44,175 nucleotides of DNA from Planctomycetota bacterium. Its GTDB lineage: Bacteria; Planctomycetota; Phycisphaerae; WQYP01. Below the pieces are notes generated by a model. The model searched no databases. It was not told the origin of the DNA and saw only the letters and a program-made list of their open reading frames with translations. The position numbers and the translations under genes were made by a program. Shown one piece after another: positions 18,901 through 28,482 of the stretch (the first letter of the stretch is position 1; each line of letters starts with the position of its first letter). The stretch spans positions 1 to 44,175 of the forward strand of contig JAJZJL010000020.1 of NCBI GenBank assembly GCA_021810145.1, in the 5' to 3' direction.

Positions 18901-20485
18901 CGTAAACCAGCCGCGGCTGATCGCTTAAACATGCCAGCGCCGCATCATTGCCCATTGAACCAATGGGTTCCAAGCCGTTGGTGCCCATGGGCAGCAGCAG
19001 CTTCATGAGATCTTCCGTGGTATACCCCAGGCACTGCGCCCGGGTCAGCAGTGTTTCAGGGTTAAATCCCGGAATCTCCGCCGGTTTCGCCAGCTCATCA
19101 ATGGTCATGCGCTGGTTTTGCAGCCATTGGCCGTAAGGGTGTTCCCCGGCCAGGGCTGATTTGATCTCGGAATCATCAATAATGCGGCCCTGCTCGAAAT
19201 CTACCAGGAACATGCGCCCCGGTTGCAGCCGGCCTTTTCGCTCCACATTTTCCGGCGCCACCGCCAGCACACCGACTTCACTGGCCATGATGACCAGATC
19301 ATCTTTGGTTACATAATATCGGCTTGGGCGCAGGCCGTTGCGATCCAGCACGGCACCAATAAGGTGGCCGTCGGTAAAAGCCACTGAGGCCGGGCCGTCC
19401 CACGGTTCCATCATGCAGGAGTGATATTCATAAAACGCCCGCCGCCGCGGATCCATGGATTCATGGTTCTGCCAGGCTTCCGGAATCATCATCATGACCG
19501 CGTGCGGCAAAGAGCGGCCATTCTGCACCAGCATTTCCAGGCAGTTATCAAATTCGCCGGAATCCGATGAATCCCCTTCGATCACCGGTTTAATGAGATC
19601 CAGTTCCGCCCCAAACGGTCCGCCGGCAAACATGCCTTCCCGGGCATGCATCCAGTTGCTGTTGCCGCGCCGGGTATTGATTTCACCGTTATGGGCCATA
19701 AAACGCATCGGCTGCGCCCGGCTCCATGACGGAAATGTATTGGTGCTGAAACGTGAATGTACCAGTGCCAGGTGCGTCTGGTAATCCGCATCCATCAGGT
19801 CGGCCCGGAAATATTCCCGCACCTGTGCGGAAGTCAGTTGCCCCTTGTATATCAGCACCGTTGTGGACAAACTGCATACATAAAAGTAATCCGATTGCGG
19901 CAATTCAGCCGCCCGAACGGCTTTCGTGGCCTGCTTGCGCACGATGTAAAGTTCCCGGTCCAGCGCATGTTGATCCATGCCTTTGGGGCCGGAGATGAAG
20001 ACCATTTTCATCCGTGGCTCGGTGCGTCTGGCGGAGTGGCCGATCATGCTGTTATCCACCGGCACATCCCGCCAGCCCAATAAGGTCAGCTTCCGCTGCC
20101 CAATAGCCGTGGCAAACGCCTGTTCGCACCACACCCGTTGTTCATTATCCGAGGGTAAAAATACAATTCCCACGCCATACTTCCCGGCTTCGGGAAGCGT
20201 TATCCCCGCGTCTTTTTTGGCAACCTTCACCAGAAAAGCATGCGGCAATCCGGTGAGAATGCCGGCCCCATCGCCGGTATTTTCCTCGCAGCCGCAGGCC
20301 CCGCGATGTTCCATGTGCTCCAGCATGGTAAGGGCATCGGAGACAATAGACGGGCTTTTGCGGCCTTTAATGTGCGCAATAAAGCCGACGCCGCAACTGT
20401 CATGTTCAAATTGTGGATCGTAGAGACCCAGCTTTCCGGGCTTGAATCCCGGGCCATTGTGTGGTTCCAACTTACAAACCTCCAT
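15896..20485 (-). CDS. gltB: Glutamate synthase (NADPH) large subunit
   Basis: With the ATG at 20485 the protein is 1,529 residues, the normal size. HDSCGVGF places the N-terminal amidotransferase nucleophile at Cys31 after a cleavable 30-residue propeptide. The order is class II glutamine amidotransferase, central domain, FMN-binding barrel ([25 protein letters not shown] region, [13 protein letters not shown]) with the 3Fe-4S Cys set in [15 protein letters not shown], and the C-terminal glycine-rich beta-helix ([34 protein letters not shown]). An in-frame TTG at 20509 with AGGAA four bases upstream is an alternative start. It forms an operon with gltD and assimilates ammonia through glutamine. 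Confidence 0.97.
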   Translation of the reverse strand: MEVCKLEPHNGPGFKPGKLGLYDPQFEHDSCGVGFIAHIKGRKSPSIVSDALTMLEHMEHRGACGCEENTGDGAGILTGLPHAFLVKVAKKDAGITLPEAGKYGVGIVFLPSDNEQRVWCEQAFATAIGQRKLTLLGWRDVPVDNSMIGHSARRTEPRMKMVFISGPKGMDQHALDRELYIVRKQATKAVRAAELPQSDYFYVCSLSTTVLIYKGQLTSAQVREYFRADLMDADYQTHLALVHSRFSTNTFPSWSRAQPMRFMAHNGEINTRRGNSNWMHAREGMFAGGPFGAELDLIKPVIEGDSSDSGEFDNCLEMLVQNGRSLPHAVMMMIPEAWQNHESMDPRRRAFYEYHSCMMEPWDGPASVAFTDGHLIGAVLDRNGLRPSRYYVTKDDLVIMASEVGVLAVAPENVERKGRLQPGRMFLVDFEQGRIIDDSEIKSALAGEHPYGQWLQNQRMTIDELAKPAEIPGFNPETLLTRAQCLGYTTEDLMKLLLPMGTNGLEPIGSMGNDAALACLSDQPRLVYDYFKQSFAQVTNPPLDSDKEYIVMSLESYIGPERNLLEAGEEHCHRLLLPQPILTNEQLAKIKTMNHRGWKTRTIDAVFDRNGGEAAMTDALERICRETSQAIEQGYPLVVLTDRTMDENHVALPALLACGAVHHHLVRQGTRTRIGLVLESGEAREVHHHAMLIGYGADAINPYLAFETLWNLRREGLIDSAIDDDKLVKNYIKAAGKGLFKVMSKMGISTLQSYKGAQIFEGIGLHRNVIDRCFAGTVSKIDGVDFPVLHREALRRHEIGFPADKGEVRLPVLPEGGQYSWRKHGEQHLLNPESIASLQEAARGNSREAYARYAKLINEQSGHLCTLRGLFKLKPGDSPVMLAEVEPASEIVKRFATGAMSLGSISPEAHESLAIAMNRIGGKSNTGEGGEDPRRFKREANGDSRRSAIKQVASARFGVTINYLTNADELQIKMAQGAKPGEGGQLPGHKVDDYIGRLRHATPGVQLISPPPHHDIYSIEDLAQLIHDLKNANPAARISVKLVAEVGVGTVAAGVSKAHADHLVIAGHDGGTGASPLTSIKHAGTPWELGLAETHQTLVLNDLRSRIVVQVDGQLKTGRDVIIGALLGAEEFGFATVPLVTLGCIMMRVCHLNTCPVGIATQDPVLRKKFEGKPEYVVNFMFLLAEEVRELMAYMGFRTFNELIGRVDRLEVGDAIRHWKAQGLDLTPILSPAVKIYDNVDVYATKKQDHGLEAALDNQIIRDAKAALETRKPVRLEYSIKNINRTVGTTLSHEIAKRYGEEGLPVNTIHLKFNGSAGQSLGAWLARGVEIELEGDANDYVGKGLSGGTIVVYPDRRSTFKAQENIIIGNVALYGATSGKAYFRGVAGERFCVRNSGASAVVEAVGDHGCEYMTGGRAVILGPTGRNFAAGMSGGIAYVYDPEDIFLARCNLAMVELEKVVDPGDISELKELIQEHQKLTGSTVAKAILADWNTSLTRFHKVMPIEYRKALEKQAAMAGGKMKQEVGHG

Positions 20486-20557
20486 GCCTGAGGCATACCC
20501 TCGCTTCAAACAATTCCTGCCGCTACCCTGCGATATCTATAAAACCGCAAGTCCTTT

Positions 20558-20586
20558 ATTCTACTTGTGACGGGCCATGGGATCAA
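20558..20586 (-). promoter_or_regulatory. Sigma-70-type promoter upstream of gltBD
   Basis: On the minus strand TTGATC (20581-20586) and TAGAAT (20558-20563) are separated by 17 bases. The -10 box matches the consensus at 5 of 6 positions and the -35 box at 4 of 6. It lies about 75 bp before the gltB start. Confidence 0.5.
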
Positions 20587-20666
20587 ATATTCCGCAAGAG
20601 CCATAAAATTCGGACATCGGTGCTATGGAACAAGCGGGAAGTTTCGGATAGGATGTCGCAAACCAA

Positions 20667-20741
20667 CGGGGCGTAGCTCAGCTTGGCTAGAGCGCTTGGT
20701 TCGGGACCAAGAGGTCGCAGGTTCGAATCCTGTCGCCCCGA
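20667..20741 (+). tRNA. tRNA-Pro (anticodon CGG)
   Basis: A full cloverleaf can be drawn. The acceptor stem CGGGGCG (20667-20673) pairs with CGCCCCG (20734-20740). The D stem is GCTC/GAGC, the anticodon stem CTTGG/CCAAG with loop TTCGGGA (20700-20706, anticodon CGG at 20702-20704), and the T arm contains TTCGAAT. The discriminator base is A20741 and no CCA is encoded. C1:G72 fits a bacterial tRNA-Pro. It stands divergent from gltB. Its 3' end is the integration target of the adjacent recombinase element. Confidence 0.95.
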
Positions 20742-22204
20742 TTATCTGGAGAAACAAGCCCTTTGGTGAGGACATCAAAGGGTTTTCTCATTGAAAAATC
20801 AAGCTTTTCTTCCTTTAACGTCAAGTTCAAACAAACAATTTCCAGTAGCTGCCGCTTTTCCTGGCTTTCCGCTGTAAGCCATTTATCTTTCAGGCTTTGT
20901 GAAAGTTCAAACACTTTCAACGCCAAATCCCCATGTTCATCACGGCCCCGGCCTTGGGCTTGCAACTGCAATTCCAGACTCGCCAGGCGATCCCGCAATT
21001 CTGTATCCTTGGCCGCATAGGTATCGGTGGTGATTTCTTCCATGATCCGCAGATTCAATAGCCGGTCCCGGAATTGCTTCGCTTGCGTAATCTGCCGCTG
21101 CAAATCCTTGGCTGTATCTTCGGTTTCACTCCGCTGCCGTTTAGACCATGCCAACAGGCTTTGCTGGAACCATTGCCGTAGATCATCGGGCAGACGTATG
21201 CGATCAAACAGGGCCAGAACCTGCACATCCAATGCCTGTTCCGTCAGGCGAATGCGTGGATGGCTTGGGGCGGTGTACTTGCTGCATCGGTAATAGACAT
21301 ATTCCCGCCCGGTTTTCTTTTTCGTTACCGACTCCCCGGTAATCACCGCGCCACAGTGCCCACAGGTTATCAAGCTGCCCGCATAGGTGAGATCATGGCC
21401 CTGGTACCGCTTTCCGCCCAGCAGAACCTGTACACGGTCAAATGTGGCCCGATCCACCAAGGGCTTATGCTTCCCGGCATACCATTGGTCTTGGTACCGT
21501 ACTTCTCCGATGTATGCCCGATCCCGCAGAATGGAATGCACTTTGCTGCGTGTCCATTGAGGCATGGTATCAATGTACGTGATATTCTCCGCTTCCAGCT
21601 TCTTACGCATACTGTCAATGGTGTGGTTTTCATAGGCGTACATCTGAAAAAGACGTTTAACTTTCTCCGCCTGTTGGTCATCCACTTCAATCAACCCCCG
21701 GCCATCAATTCGGATATTCCGGTATCCGTAGGGCGCAGCACCGCAGAATAATCCGCTCTGCACTCTCCGGGCATGACCCTCCCGTACATCCAACCCTTGC
21801 TGTTCCGTGGTGTAACTGGCGAACATGGCCAATTGCCGCCGCATCATTCTCCCAGCCGGGCTATTGTCGGTGGGCTGGCTGGTGGAGATGAACGGAATGC
21901 TGTATTCCGATTCCAGCCTTTCAAGTTCAATGTAGTCATAGAGATTCCGGGCCGCCCGATCCACTTTGTAAAATAGCAGGCCGTCTATCTCGGCGGCGTG
22001 TTCCATGGCGTAGGCAATAAGTTCTCGGAAGGTTTTACGTTCATCCCGCCGGGTGGCTGTTTCGGCGATCCGGTAAAGCTTCGTAATGCTGCCATCGTGC
22101 CGCTGCGCATAAGCCCGCAAAGCATCTTCCTGTACGTCCAGTGAAAAGCCTTCACGTTCCTGTTCCCGACTGCTGACCCGTGCCAATGCTACATACCGTT
22201 TCAT
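20687..22204 (-). CDS. Large serine recombinase (integrase) of a tRNA-Pro-integrated element
   Basis: I choose the ATG at 22204 (MKRYVALARVSS, 505 residues) because the resolvase fold starts there. The catalytic Ser is in ARVSSREQ (about Ser11), followed by FYKVDRAARN of the resolvase domain. A recombinase domain (GAAPYGYRNIR, region SKVHSILRDRAYIGEVRY) and a zinc ribbon (CGHCGAVIT...YYRCSKY) follow, then a coiled-coil-rich C-terminal region. It would integrate and excise the element by serine chemistry. The last 17 or so codons (ending GDRIRTCDLLVPNQAL, with a TAG stop inside the D arm) are simply the antisense of tRNA-Pro. The element's own tail appears to be displaced to the far end (see 38350-38460). 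Confidence 0.92.
   Translation of the reverse strand: MKRYVALARVSSREQEREGFSLDVQEDALRAYAQRHDGSITKLYRIAETATRRDERKTFRELIAYAMEHAAEIDGLLFYKVDRAARNLYDYIELERLESEYSIPFISTSQPTDNSPAGRMMRRQLAMFASYTTEQQGLDVREGHARRVQSGLFCGAAPYGYRNIRIDGRGLIEVDDQQAEKVKRLFQMYAYENHTIDSMRKKLEAENITYIDTMPQWTRSKVHSILRDRAYIGEVRYQDQWYAGKHKPLVDRATFDRVQVLLGGKRYQGHDLTYAGSLITCGHCGAVITGESVTKKKTGREYVYYRCSKYTAPSHPRIRLTEQALDVQVLALFDRIRLPDDLRQWFQQSLLAWSKRQRSETEDTAKDLQRQITQAKQFRDRLLNLRIMEEITTDTYAAKDTELRDRLASLELQLQAQGRGRDEHGDLALKVFELSQSLKDKWLTAESQEKRQLLEIVCLNLTLKEEKLDFSMRKPFDVLTKGLVSPDNRGDRIRTCDLLVPNQAL
20728..20743. other. attL core: tRNA-Pro 3' end shared with att copies at 38445 and 41340
   Basis: TCCTGTCGCCCCGATT at the 3' end of tRNA-Pro recurs exactly at 38445-38460. 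The sub-sequence TGTCGCCCCGATT recurs at 41340-41352. The recombinase gene is immediately adjacent and reads across this core, with the core in frame as codons for (N)RGDR. Identity over 16 bp is short, but the flanking coding evidence at the other copies makes attachment-site function likely. Confidence 0.7.
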
Positions 22205-22484
22205 GTTTGTTGACCCCCGACAAGACCCCAAAGAGATTACCAACATTCAATAGAATGCCAATAGCATCCTTGGCCGTCAAGGGTTCACTGTAATAGGGCT
22301 GCCAGACACGTAGCGTCTCGGCAATCAGATCGGCGGTTATCCAAGCAGGTAAACCGACGGGCACAGCCCGCGCGGTGGCGGCATCAGGATCAACCCGCCG
22401 GTCAACCGGTGCGTTGAGCACCCTGTCTTTGGAGAATCCATTTATGCGTTGCATGACCATCCCACCGCCAGTCGGCGCAAACAT
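22152..22484 (-). CDS. Small hypothetical protein upstream of and overlapping the recombinase
   Basis: The start at 22484 (MFAPTGGGMVMQR) is supported by GCGGAG ten bases upstream; MVMQR further in is an alternative. The product is 110 residues. The C-terminal half reads like a real globular helical protein: VGLPAWITADLIAETLRVWQ, then EPLTAKDAIGILLNVGNLF. It overlaps the recombinase start by 53 bases in another frame, so the two are probably co-transcribed and translationally coupled. I recognise no characterised family. A helper of the recombinase, for example a directionality factor, is possible from position only. Confidence 0.55.
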   Translation of the reverse strand: MFAPTGGGMVMQRINGFSKDRVLNAPVDRRVDPDAATARAVPVGLPAWITADLIAETLRVWQPYYSEPLTAKDAIGILLNVGNLFGVLSGVNKHETVCSIGTGQQSGTGT

Positions 22485-22598
22485 CCGTCTATTGCTCCGC
22501 GTGAAGTCAACCCGCAGGCCCACGCGAATAAGGTGGCCGCCGGAAAACATACAAGTCCAGTCGGACCACCCTAACATCATACGAACACAGTATGGCAC

Positions 22599-22669
22599 TG
22601 TCATTATCAAAGTCAATGTCATTATTAAATACAATTAGCGTTGCGCTGCTATGCAGCCTGATGCGCAAC
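22599..22669. promoter_or_regulatory. A/T-rich divergent control region with direct and inverted repeats
   Basis: TGTCATTAT occurs twice, at 22599-22607 and 22617-22625, with an 18-bp period. Next to it GTTGCGC (22640-22646) pairs with GCGCAAC (22663-22669). On the minus strand a TTGACT box lies between the direct repeats, but no strong -10 is seen. The region separates the leftward recombinase genes from the rightward small gene at 22708. Tandem short repeats of this kind suit a ribbon-helix-helix type regulator. Confidence 0.4.
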
Positions 22670-22707
22670 TTGCCGAGGGGTGGAGAGCTATGTAAACTTT
22701 GTCTCTT

Positions 22708-22956
22708 ATGACCAAGCGAAACAAACCAGTAAAGGCCGCCAGGAACGTCGGCAAGCCCTTGACCGTCCAGAGAACGTACCGGTTCAATACCGAACTCTTT
22801 GAATCCTTTGAGGAAGATTGTGCCCGGCACTTGGCCAATCCCAAGCTGGTACTGGAGGCGCTGATTCTCTATTGGCTGGAAGGCGACGCCAAGACCCGCA
22901 GCGCCATCGCCATGCGGCACCGCCAACGGTTTGGATTGTCATCCCAGGACGAGTGA
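22708..22956 (+). CDS. Small basic protein, possibly ribbon-helix-helix DNA-binding
   Basis: The 82-residue product (MTKRNKPVK...) has a basic N-terminus and then a strand-helix-helix pattern: LTVQRTYRFNTELFESFEED, followed by NPKLVLEALILYWLEGD. That resembles a ribbon-helix-helix fold, though I cannot assign a family. A TTG at 22699 is an alternative start; GGAG at 22682-22685 is rather far from either. It is divergent from the recombinase unit across a repeat-bearing control region, a common layout for an element-encoded regulator. Confidence 0.5.
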   Translation: MTKRNKPVKAARNVGKPLTVQRTYRFNTELFESFEEDCARHLANPKLVLEALILYWLEGDAKTRSAIAMRHRQRFGLSSQDE

Positions 22957-24512
22957 TTCGCCCCTCGGCATCGGCTCCTATCATTACCAAGACGCCACGC
23001 CGCGGCGACGTTCCAACCGGCGGCATCAATCGTGTCATTACCGTGCTTTGCCCTCGGCTTGCGCCGGGCAACCGTCGCGCCCTCGCTATGTTCCACTTCG
23101 CTCCGTCACGTCGGATTGCTCCGGCTCCAACCGGTGCCAAGCACTGGCCGAAACACACTCCAGACCGCCCGCCTTGGCTTCCCGCCCCCTGACGTGGAAG
23201 GCCAAGGTGGGCTATGTTGTTGGCACAACCGGATCGACGAGGGGGATGGTTTTGGCTCGCTCCATGGCACCGACAAGGTGGCGTTCCGCACCGTTGCGCG
23301 CCGTCCCGTGTTGGCAGATGGCCACGCCACCAAGAAGAATACTTGCGCTTTCCCGCGCAGGCTTTTCGCGTTGCTTGTATCGCGGTTCAACGGCTCCCGG
23401 CGATGCCGACTGGCCGCGGCAACAGGCTGTCAAGCAGGCCCTATTTTTTCCCGGATCAGGCCGTCTGAACAACCGCCAAGGTTCCCCGAAAACGCGCCCA
23501 CAGTGCGCTCCGCGAAACCCCAATAGCCTTCCTCGCCCGGTTCCCCAAGCCGTCATTTTTCATGTTGAGCCGGACCAAATAACAGCGCATTGCCAAGCCA
23601 ACCGACGCCGCCGTTACGCCCACCTCCGGACGGTAACTCTACTCGTGCGCAGCCCGGCCAACGGCTTGCGCCGAAGGTTCACCGCACTGCCAATGCGCTC
23701 TATTTTCGCGCCGTATCGGTGCGCGCTGAACGTCTGCCAAAATGACAAATGACCGTCCGAAGGGCGCATCCCGCGCAGCGCAGATTCCCCCTCCCGGCAA
23801 CATTTGAAAGCTCGGCCCTGCAAGGTTTACACCCTGGCCGGAGGTGCCCATCAACTCCCAATTCCCCCTGCACCGCATGCCATAGCCGCCGCAGCATTTC
23901 GCACCGAGTGCCCCGCTTGCCCGCTCTTGCCCAGTTGATTGGCAACGTCTCAAAACCATCCCAAAGCGTTGATTTCAGCGATTGGAAAGTGGAAGGCAGG
24001 ATAAAGGAGTTGGAACCCGGATTTTTGTATCTGCTTATTTTACCAGCACTTACAGGGAACCCAGTGTGTTTTTGTGGGTTCTTCCAGGTTCCATTTGGTT
24101 GCTATTGGCTGCCGGAAGCGTAACGCGGCGTATTACAGCGTACTGGCGTGATCATGAACGCGTTAAATTATATCCACCGCAGTTTTGCGGGCGAACCACG
24201 GGCCAAGTTGGCGATAGGCGCTTTTGCGTCCGGCGGCGCTGCTCATATCCGGCATTGACTGGATTAATCCAATGTTCGTCATCCTTGCGGCACTACCTCG
24301 TAAGGCCGATCGCCGTGCAAGCCTACCGTGGCTCACGGTCTTATCCAGAAGGTTCCCTGACCGCCATCTGTTTTCTTTCTTGACCGGATAGATAGTAGCG
24401 CGTTATCGTTGCCTCGTCGCCCCGATGTTGGTGACGCGCCCCAAGACTGCGGCAGCTCATTCGTAGCCGCTGGGCGGGGCGCGACAGATCATATTTTCTC
24501 GACGGAGCGCGC
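22957..24512. other. 1.5-kb stretch without a convincing gene
   Basis: Several short ORFs overlap in all frames here, but none has a good start, a recognisable domain or a coherent composition. The text is GC-rich and low in recognisable protein motifs, as in decayed sequence. I see no tRNA, CRISPR or insertion-sequence ends. Confidence 0.5.
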
Positions 24513-24800
24513 GTGGAACAGTTCACGGAATTCCTCAGCTACGCATTGGCGTCCATGGGCTTGGTGATTCTGGTCGTTTGGCCGGAAGACGGGCCGGGTG
24601 CGTTCGTGCGGGACAAGCTGCTCAGAAAACTGCTCCCCAGACCCGCGCACGGCGTATTGGATTGTTACATCTGTTTTGGTTTCTGGACGGGACTGCTTTT
24701 ATCGGTTCCCTGGTGGTTCATGTACCGTCAGGACTGGATTTGGTTTGGCTGCCTGATGATCCCGGCGGTGTTCTGGCTGGTCATGGGGAAGTGGAAATAG
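24513..24800 (+). CDS. Small membrane protein, DUF1360-like
   Basis: GGAG (24504-24507) lies five bases before a GTG start, giving 95 residues. Three hydrophobic segments are visible: about 8-24 (LSYALASMGLVILVV), about 55-71 around CFGFWTGLLLSVPWW, and about 76-91 (FGCLMIPAVFWLVMG). The DCYICFGFWTG motif, a CxxC followed by aromatic/Gly residues at the start of a membrane helix, is characteristic of DUF1360 proteins, many of them in phages and mobile elements. Function is unknown. Its last 20 bases overlap the convergent gene ending at 24781. Confidence 0.65.
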   Translation: MEQFTEFLSYALASMGLVILVVWPEDGPGAFVRDKLLRKLLPRPAHGVLDCYICFGFWTGLLLSVPWWFMYRQDWIWFGCLMIPAVFWLVMGKWK

Positions 24801-25506
24801 CTGTTCGTAGTGGTTGCCTGAACCGGTGTGGGCGTGCGTACACATTCTTGACCGGATGGAACCATCTGGCACCGGAGGTGTCACGGAAGGTGGTCGGCGG
24901 CCAGTGCATGGTTTGTATCGCGCCTGGTATAACGGCGGGCCTAAATCCCAGGTGGTTGGCCAATGTGCCAGCGCGAAATTCACACCAGGCGTTTGGCATT
25001 CGTCTAGCTTGGGCAACGCGGTTCAGTGCCGCATGCGACCAGAATATTCCCGCCAGTGGGCGAAGTCCCATTCCGAAGTTCAAAAGCCCGTCATGCGTAT
25101 CCCCGTGCCACCGGGCCGCCCACCAATCCGGCTCCGTTTTTAGATCGACAATATCGGCGGCTGCGACGTCAGAGTTCCAGACATCACGGTAGAAGTTTTG
25201 GGCGGTACAGTTGGGCAGGATATCGTACTCAAAGAAGATATAACGTCGGGCACTGGGGCGCTTGGGGCTGAGGAACCAGCGGTAGTATATTTTGTCACAC
25301 TCCGAATAAGGGTCGACGATGGGCCAGCCGTAGTCGCTGTCTAGGCGTGCCACATCCACGGTTCCGGGGATAGCTGAGTGGTTCATCTGGTAAGCAATCG
25401 GAATCACCAGGTCGCGCGGGTGCAGTCGGATTAGCCGTTGGAAATGATCTTGCGCCGCCATATTCAACGGCCCGTAATGAAGGAACAGGATGGCCAGCTC
25501 GTCCAT
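24781..25506 (-). CDS. Putative GT-A-like glycosyltransferase, not firmly assigned
   Basis: The 241-residue protein begins MDELAILFLHYGPLNMAAQDHF, like the opening strand of a nucleotide-sugar transferase. Its middle holds ARRYIFFEYDILPNC, where the acidic YD pair occupies the place of a DxD metal-binding motif. EPDWWAARWH and GMGLRPLAG follow. No signal peptide or membrane helix is seen. The neighbour is a UDP-galactopyranose mutase fusion in the same direction, so transfer of a galactofuranose-type or related sugar is a plausible job (inference). The family assignment rests on pattern only. Confidence 0.5.
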   Translation of the reverse strand: MDELAILFLHYGPLNMAAQDHFQRLIRLHPRDLVIPIAYQMNHSAIPGTVDVARLDSDYGWPIVDPYSECDKIYYRWFLSPKRPSARRYIFFEYDILPNCTAQNFYRDVWNSDVAAADIVDLKTEPDWWAARWHGDTHDGLLNFGMGLRPLAGIFWSHAALNRVAQARRMPNAWCEFRAGTLANHLGFRPAVIPGAIQTMHWPPTTFRDTSGARWFHPVKNVYARPHRFRQPLRTAISTSP

Positions 25507-25746
25507 GCAGTTTTACCCCTGATCGGCTTTACTTCCGGATGGTATAACCATTTGCCCGTCCGCGTCGCCGATACTAAGGACGCCGCTGAGGCGCCGCCCC
25601 TGCAACGCGTGTTGGTCGAGCGGTGCCCGCGCTTTGTTTGGCTCTTGGCTGGCCGAAATGGTCGACGCCACCCAGCTCCGCCCTTGCTCGGTATGATGGC
25701 GAATATTCCTCTCTTGGGCCCAAGGGCCGTCGGTTCGGCGGGCACG

Positions 25747-27972
25747 TCACAGTTTAGCCCCGGATTGCGTTTCACAAAAGATATTTTCCCAGAAAAACTC
25801 GAACAGAAATCCGATGTGCAGATTGTCAAACCGCCGCCCGGCCAGCTGAACCTCTACCAATTGGGATAGGTCGTAGAGTTCCTGGTAGTAGCTTTTGGGC
25901 TGGCGGTGGATCAGGCGGCGGGAAACCGCGAATTGCGCCCCCCATGTGAAGCGGTAGTTGCTGATATCCGGATTGCGGCCCAAACGGCGCAGAAACTCAG
26001 CCTTAACCGAGCCGTCCACCGTCTGATCCGGCCACCCCCAATTCACAACCTGCTCCATGGTTTGGTGGTAATTGAAATCCGTCGTAAAATCCTCCTCTAC
26101 GGCGGCGTACCGGCAAATGGGCAGCGGGCGGTGGAAAAACGGATCCCCCTGCACAAAGAACGTCTTTTCGGCCAGAGAATCGTAGCGATGCATAATGTGG
26201 TAAAGGTAGGTGCCGTATTCGCGCCCGATGTTGGGAAGGGAGATAAATCGGCGGTCGCCGGGGTCTTTACAATAAATCGTTGCATTATCCGGAAAGCAAT
26301 CCGCCCACGCCACATCTTCCTTGTATTTGGCGATGGCGATCTCGAACTTGGACCGGTCCATCGGCACGGGCGGCTGCGGTTGCAGGCTCACGCGGCCGGG
26401 CCCCGCCCCGGAATCCTCGGACGCATTGCACCGCCGCCGCAACATTCCGGGCCGCCAGCGCTGATTCGGCAACGCTTGGAAATTTCCGGTGGTCATTTGC
26501 CCGGCAGACCAGTTCCAGACGGTTCCCCCGCAGAGCACCGCGTCGGGAAAGTTCGGGAGTCGGCTCCAACGTCGCACCCGTAGAGTGTGCAGGTCGGTAT
26601 AAATGCCGCCGTTGGGGTGGAACACGACATTGCGCGCCAACTCCCGGCCCACCGGGCTTACAAGGCGGTAATTACGCGGCGCCCAGGGATCACTACCATC
26701 CGCTGGCTTCGGCAACTCAACGTGTGTAACAGCTTGGGACATGGCAGAATCTCCTTTTTCAACGTTCATCCCGGCACGGTTGCAACCACCGACTTGCGCG
26801 GCTTGCGCCGGGCCTAGTTCCGCCTCGCCGATCATGTAACTTCTTCGCCTTGCCGAGCGATGGTGCGCCATTGCGGTGCGTTCGCGTTCCGTCATGGCAA
26901 GAGCCGATCCGATCACTTGATGCATATCATAGTATCGGTAGTCCCCCAGCCTGCCTCCAAAGAGGACATTGGCTGGTGCCATACGGCGGTATTCCGCCAG
27001 GATCACCTCGTTGGCGGAACTGTTGATCGGATAATATGGTTCGGACGTGGCGCTCCACGGCACGGGAAATTCGCGTGTGATGATAGTGTGAGGCCGCCCT
27101 CGGCTTGCTTGGGGCATGAAGTGCTTAAACTCGGCCACGCGGGTAAAGGGCACATCAGCATCGCAATGGTTGACGATCGCACCGCCCTGAAAATCCTCAA
27201 TGGGAAGGTCCTGTGTCTCAAATCGCAGCGTGCGCCAGTCCAGTTCTCCCCGGCTGCATCCAAAGAACCGATCGATCATGCCGGTGTACACAATTTTCGT
27301 CGCCAGGCGTTCCAATGCGGTGCGGTCCGCAAAAAAATCCGTGTCAAGGCGAACCTCGACGCCGGCGAGCAACTTCTCAAAGATGGCTGTATAGCCGCCG
27401 GTAGGGATTCCCTGGTAATTGTCGTCAAAATAATCATCGTTGAAATTAAGCCGGATCGGCAGGCGCTTGAGTATGGAAGCGGGCAACTCACGCGGGTGCT
27501 TCCCCCACTGTTTTTGGGTATAGCCGCGGAAAAACAACTCATAAATATCGCGTCCCACCTGGGAAAGGGCCCACTCTTCGAGGTTGGCGGGATTGGCAAT
27601 GGGTTCACGCATAGAATCCAGCTTCGCCCGCGCCTGTTCCGGAGTGGTGACTCCCCACACCTGATGCAGCGTGGTGAGGTTAACAGGCAAGGAATAGAGC
27701 CGTCCCCGGCAGCACGCCTTGACCTTATGCCGATAGGGATGGAATTGGGCAAATTGGCCGACGTAATCCCATATCCGCCGGCTGTTGGTGTGAAAAATGT
27801 GCGGGCCGTAGCGGTGTACATCAATGCCGCCTACACTCTGGGTAAAGCAGTTGCCCGCGATGTGGTTGCGTTTATCTATGACCAGGCAACGGAAGCCGGC
27901 GTCGGTCATCTCACGGGCAAAGACCGCACCGAACAAGCCCGCGCCAACGATCAGGTAGTCAAATCTCGGCAT
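25747..27972 (-). CDS. UDP-galactopyranose mutase fused to a C-terminal DUF3431 domain
   Basis: The ATG at 27972 (MPRFDYLIVGAG) has GGGAAG six bases upstream, giving 741 residues. Residues 1 to about 370 are a complete Glf: FAD motif VGAGLFG (9-15), NHIAGNC, GPHIFHTN, YTQKQWGKHPRELP and FPVPWSATSEPYYPIN, ending near YRYYDMHQVIGSAL. This flavoenzyme interconverts UDP-galactopyranose and UDP-galactofuranose. Residues about 370-540 form a linker of unknown type (PNGGIYTDLHTLRV). From about 542 a DUF3431 domain follows: FEIAIAKYKEDVAW, LPNIGREYGTYLYHIM, TFFVQGDPFFH and WGAQFAVSRRLI. DUF3431 proteins are glycosyltransferase-like, so the fusion may couple donor synthesis to transfer. A normal Glf is about 370 residues. 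Confidence 0.85.
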   Translation of the reverse strand: MPRFDYLIVGAGLFGAVFAREMTDAGFRCLVIDKRNHIAGNCFTQSVGGIDVHRYGPHIFHTNSRRIWDYVGQFAQFHPYRHKVKACCRGRLYSLPVNLTTLHQVWGVTTPEQARAKLDSMREPIANPANLEEWALSQVGRDIYELFFRGYTQKQWGKHPRELPASILKRLPIRLNFNDDYFDDNYQGIPTGGYTAIFEKLLAGVEVRLDTDFFADRTALERLATKIVYTGMIDRFFGCSRGELDWRTLRFETQDLPIEDFQGGAIVNHCDADVPFTRVAEFKHFMPQASRGRPHTIITREFPVPWSATSEPYYPINSSANEVILAEYRRMAPANVLFGGRLGDYRYYDMHQVIGSALAMTERERTAMAHHRSARRRSYMIGEAELGPAQAAQVGGCNRAGMNVEKGDSAMSQAVTHVELPKPADGSDPWAPRNYRLVSPVGRELARNVVFHPNGGIYTDLHTLRVRRWSRLPNFPDAVLCGGTVWNWSAGQMTTGNFQALPNQRWRPGMLRRRCNASEDSGAGPGRVSLQPQPPVPMDRSKFEIAIAKYKEDVAWADCFPDNATIYCKDPGDRRFISLPNIGREYGTYLYHIMHRYDSLAEKTFFVQGDPFFHRPLPICRYAAVEEDFTTDFNYHQTMEQVVNWGWPDQTVDGSVKAEFLRRLGRNPDISNYRFTWGAQFAVSRRLIHRQPKSYYQELYDLSQLVEVQLAGRRFDNLHIGFLFEFFWENIFCETQSGAKL

Positions 27973-28482
27973 GATTTTCTTCCCGCTTAAAATATTTCTT
28001 CTCGTCCGCTTGACTGAACCGGACGGATGAATTATAAGCACCGCTACGGTATATTAACAAGCGGAAGCTACCATGTTCGTAAATATATCAGCTAATCCAC
28101 TTTATCGCACAACCGCAACGGCGGCGCTCCTGCGGCATGGGGGCAAAGCGCCGGGGGAAAATTCGAGCCCAAGCGACAAGCATATCCGCATCCCGCCAGC
28201 GGTAGCGCGGTCGGGGGAAGCTGGTTTTGTCTCTCCGCCGTCCGAGCGTCAGGCGCTAATGCGCCAGCGGGAGGCGGCGGCACGCGTTGGCCTTTCGGTT
28301 CGCAGAGGTTGTTGTGCGGGGCGGCGTTTGCGGGGCTAACTCCTGCAAAATCAATGGCGGCGTGGCATGGAAATCGACGGGAGGGGAGAATTCGGATCAT
28401 GGGGGGGGCGAACTGGAAGGCCGGCGAGGCGTAGGGCGGACGCATTTCGGCGGGGCGTTTTAAGAATTGGAGAAAACGACTT
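27973..28482. other. Divergent intergenic region between glf fusion and rhs gene
   Basis: No ORF here has supporting features. The stretch next to the glf fusion (about 27985-28100) is A/T-rich and probably carries promoters. The remainder is GC-rich and featureless to the eye until GGAG (28469-28472) before the rhs start. Confidence 0.4.

Noticed and set aside
20690..20743. Recombinase C-terminal motif GDRIRTCDLLVPNQAL as a protein domain
   Set aside because: It is the exact antisense translation of tRNA-Pro, not an evolved domain.
22931..23752. 273-residue plus-strand ORF
   Set aside because: No plausible start or motif; composition is Arg/Pro/Ser-rich like random GC-rich sequence, and other long frames overlap it on both strands.
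24410..24426. TCGTCGCCCCGAT as another att copy
   Set aside because: Only about ten bases match and neither flank continues the recombinase-tail reading or the hairpin.
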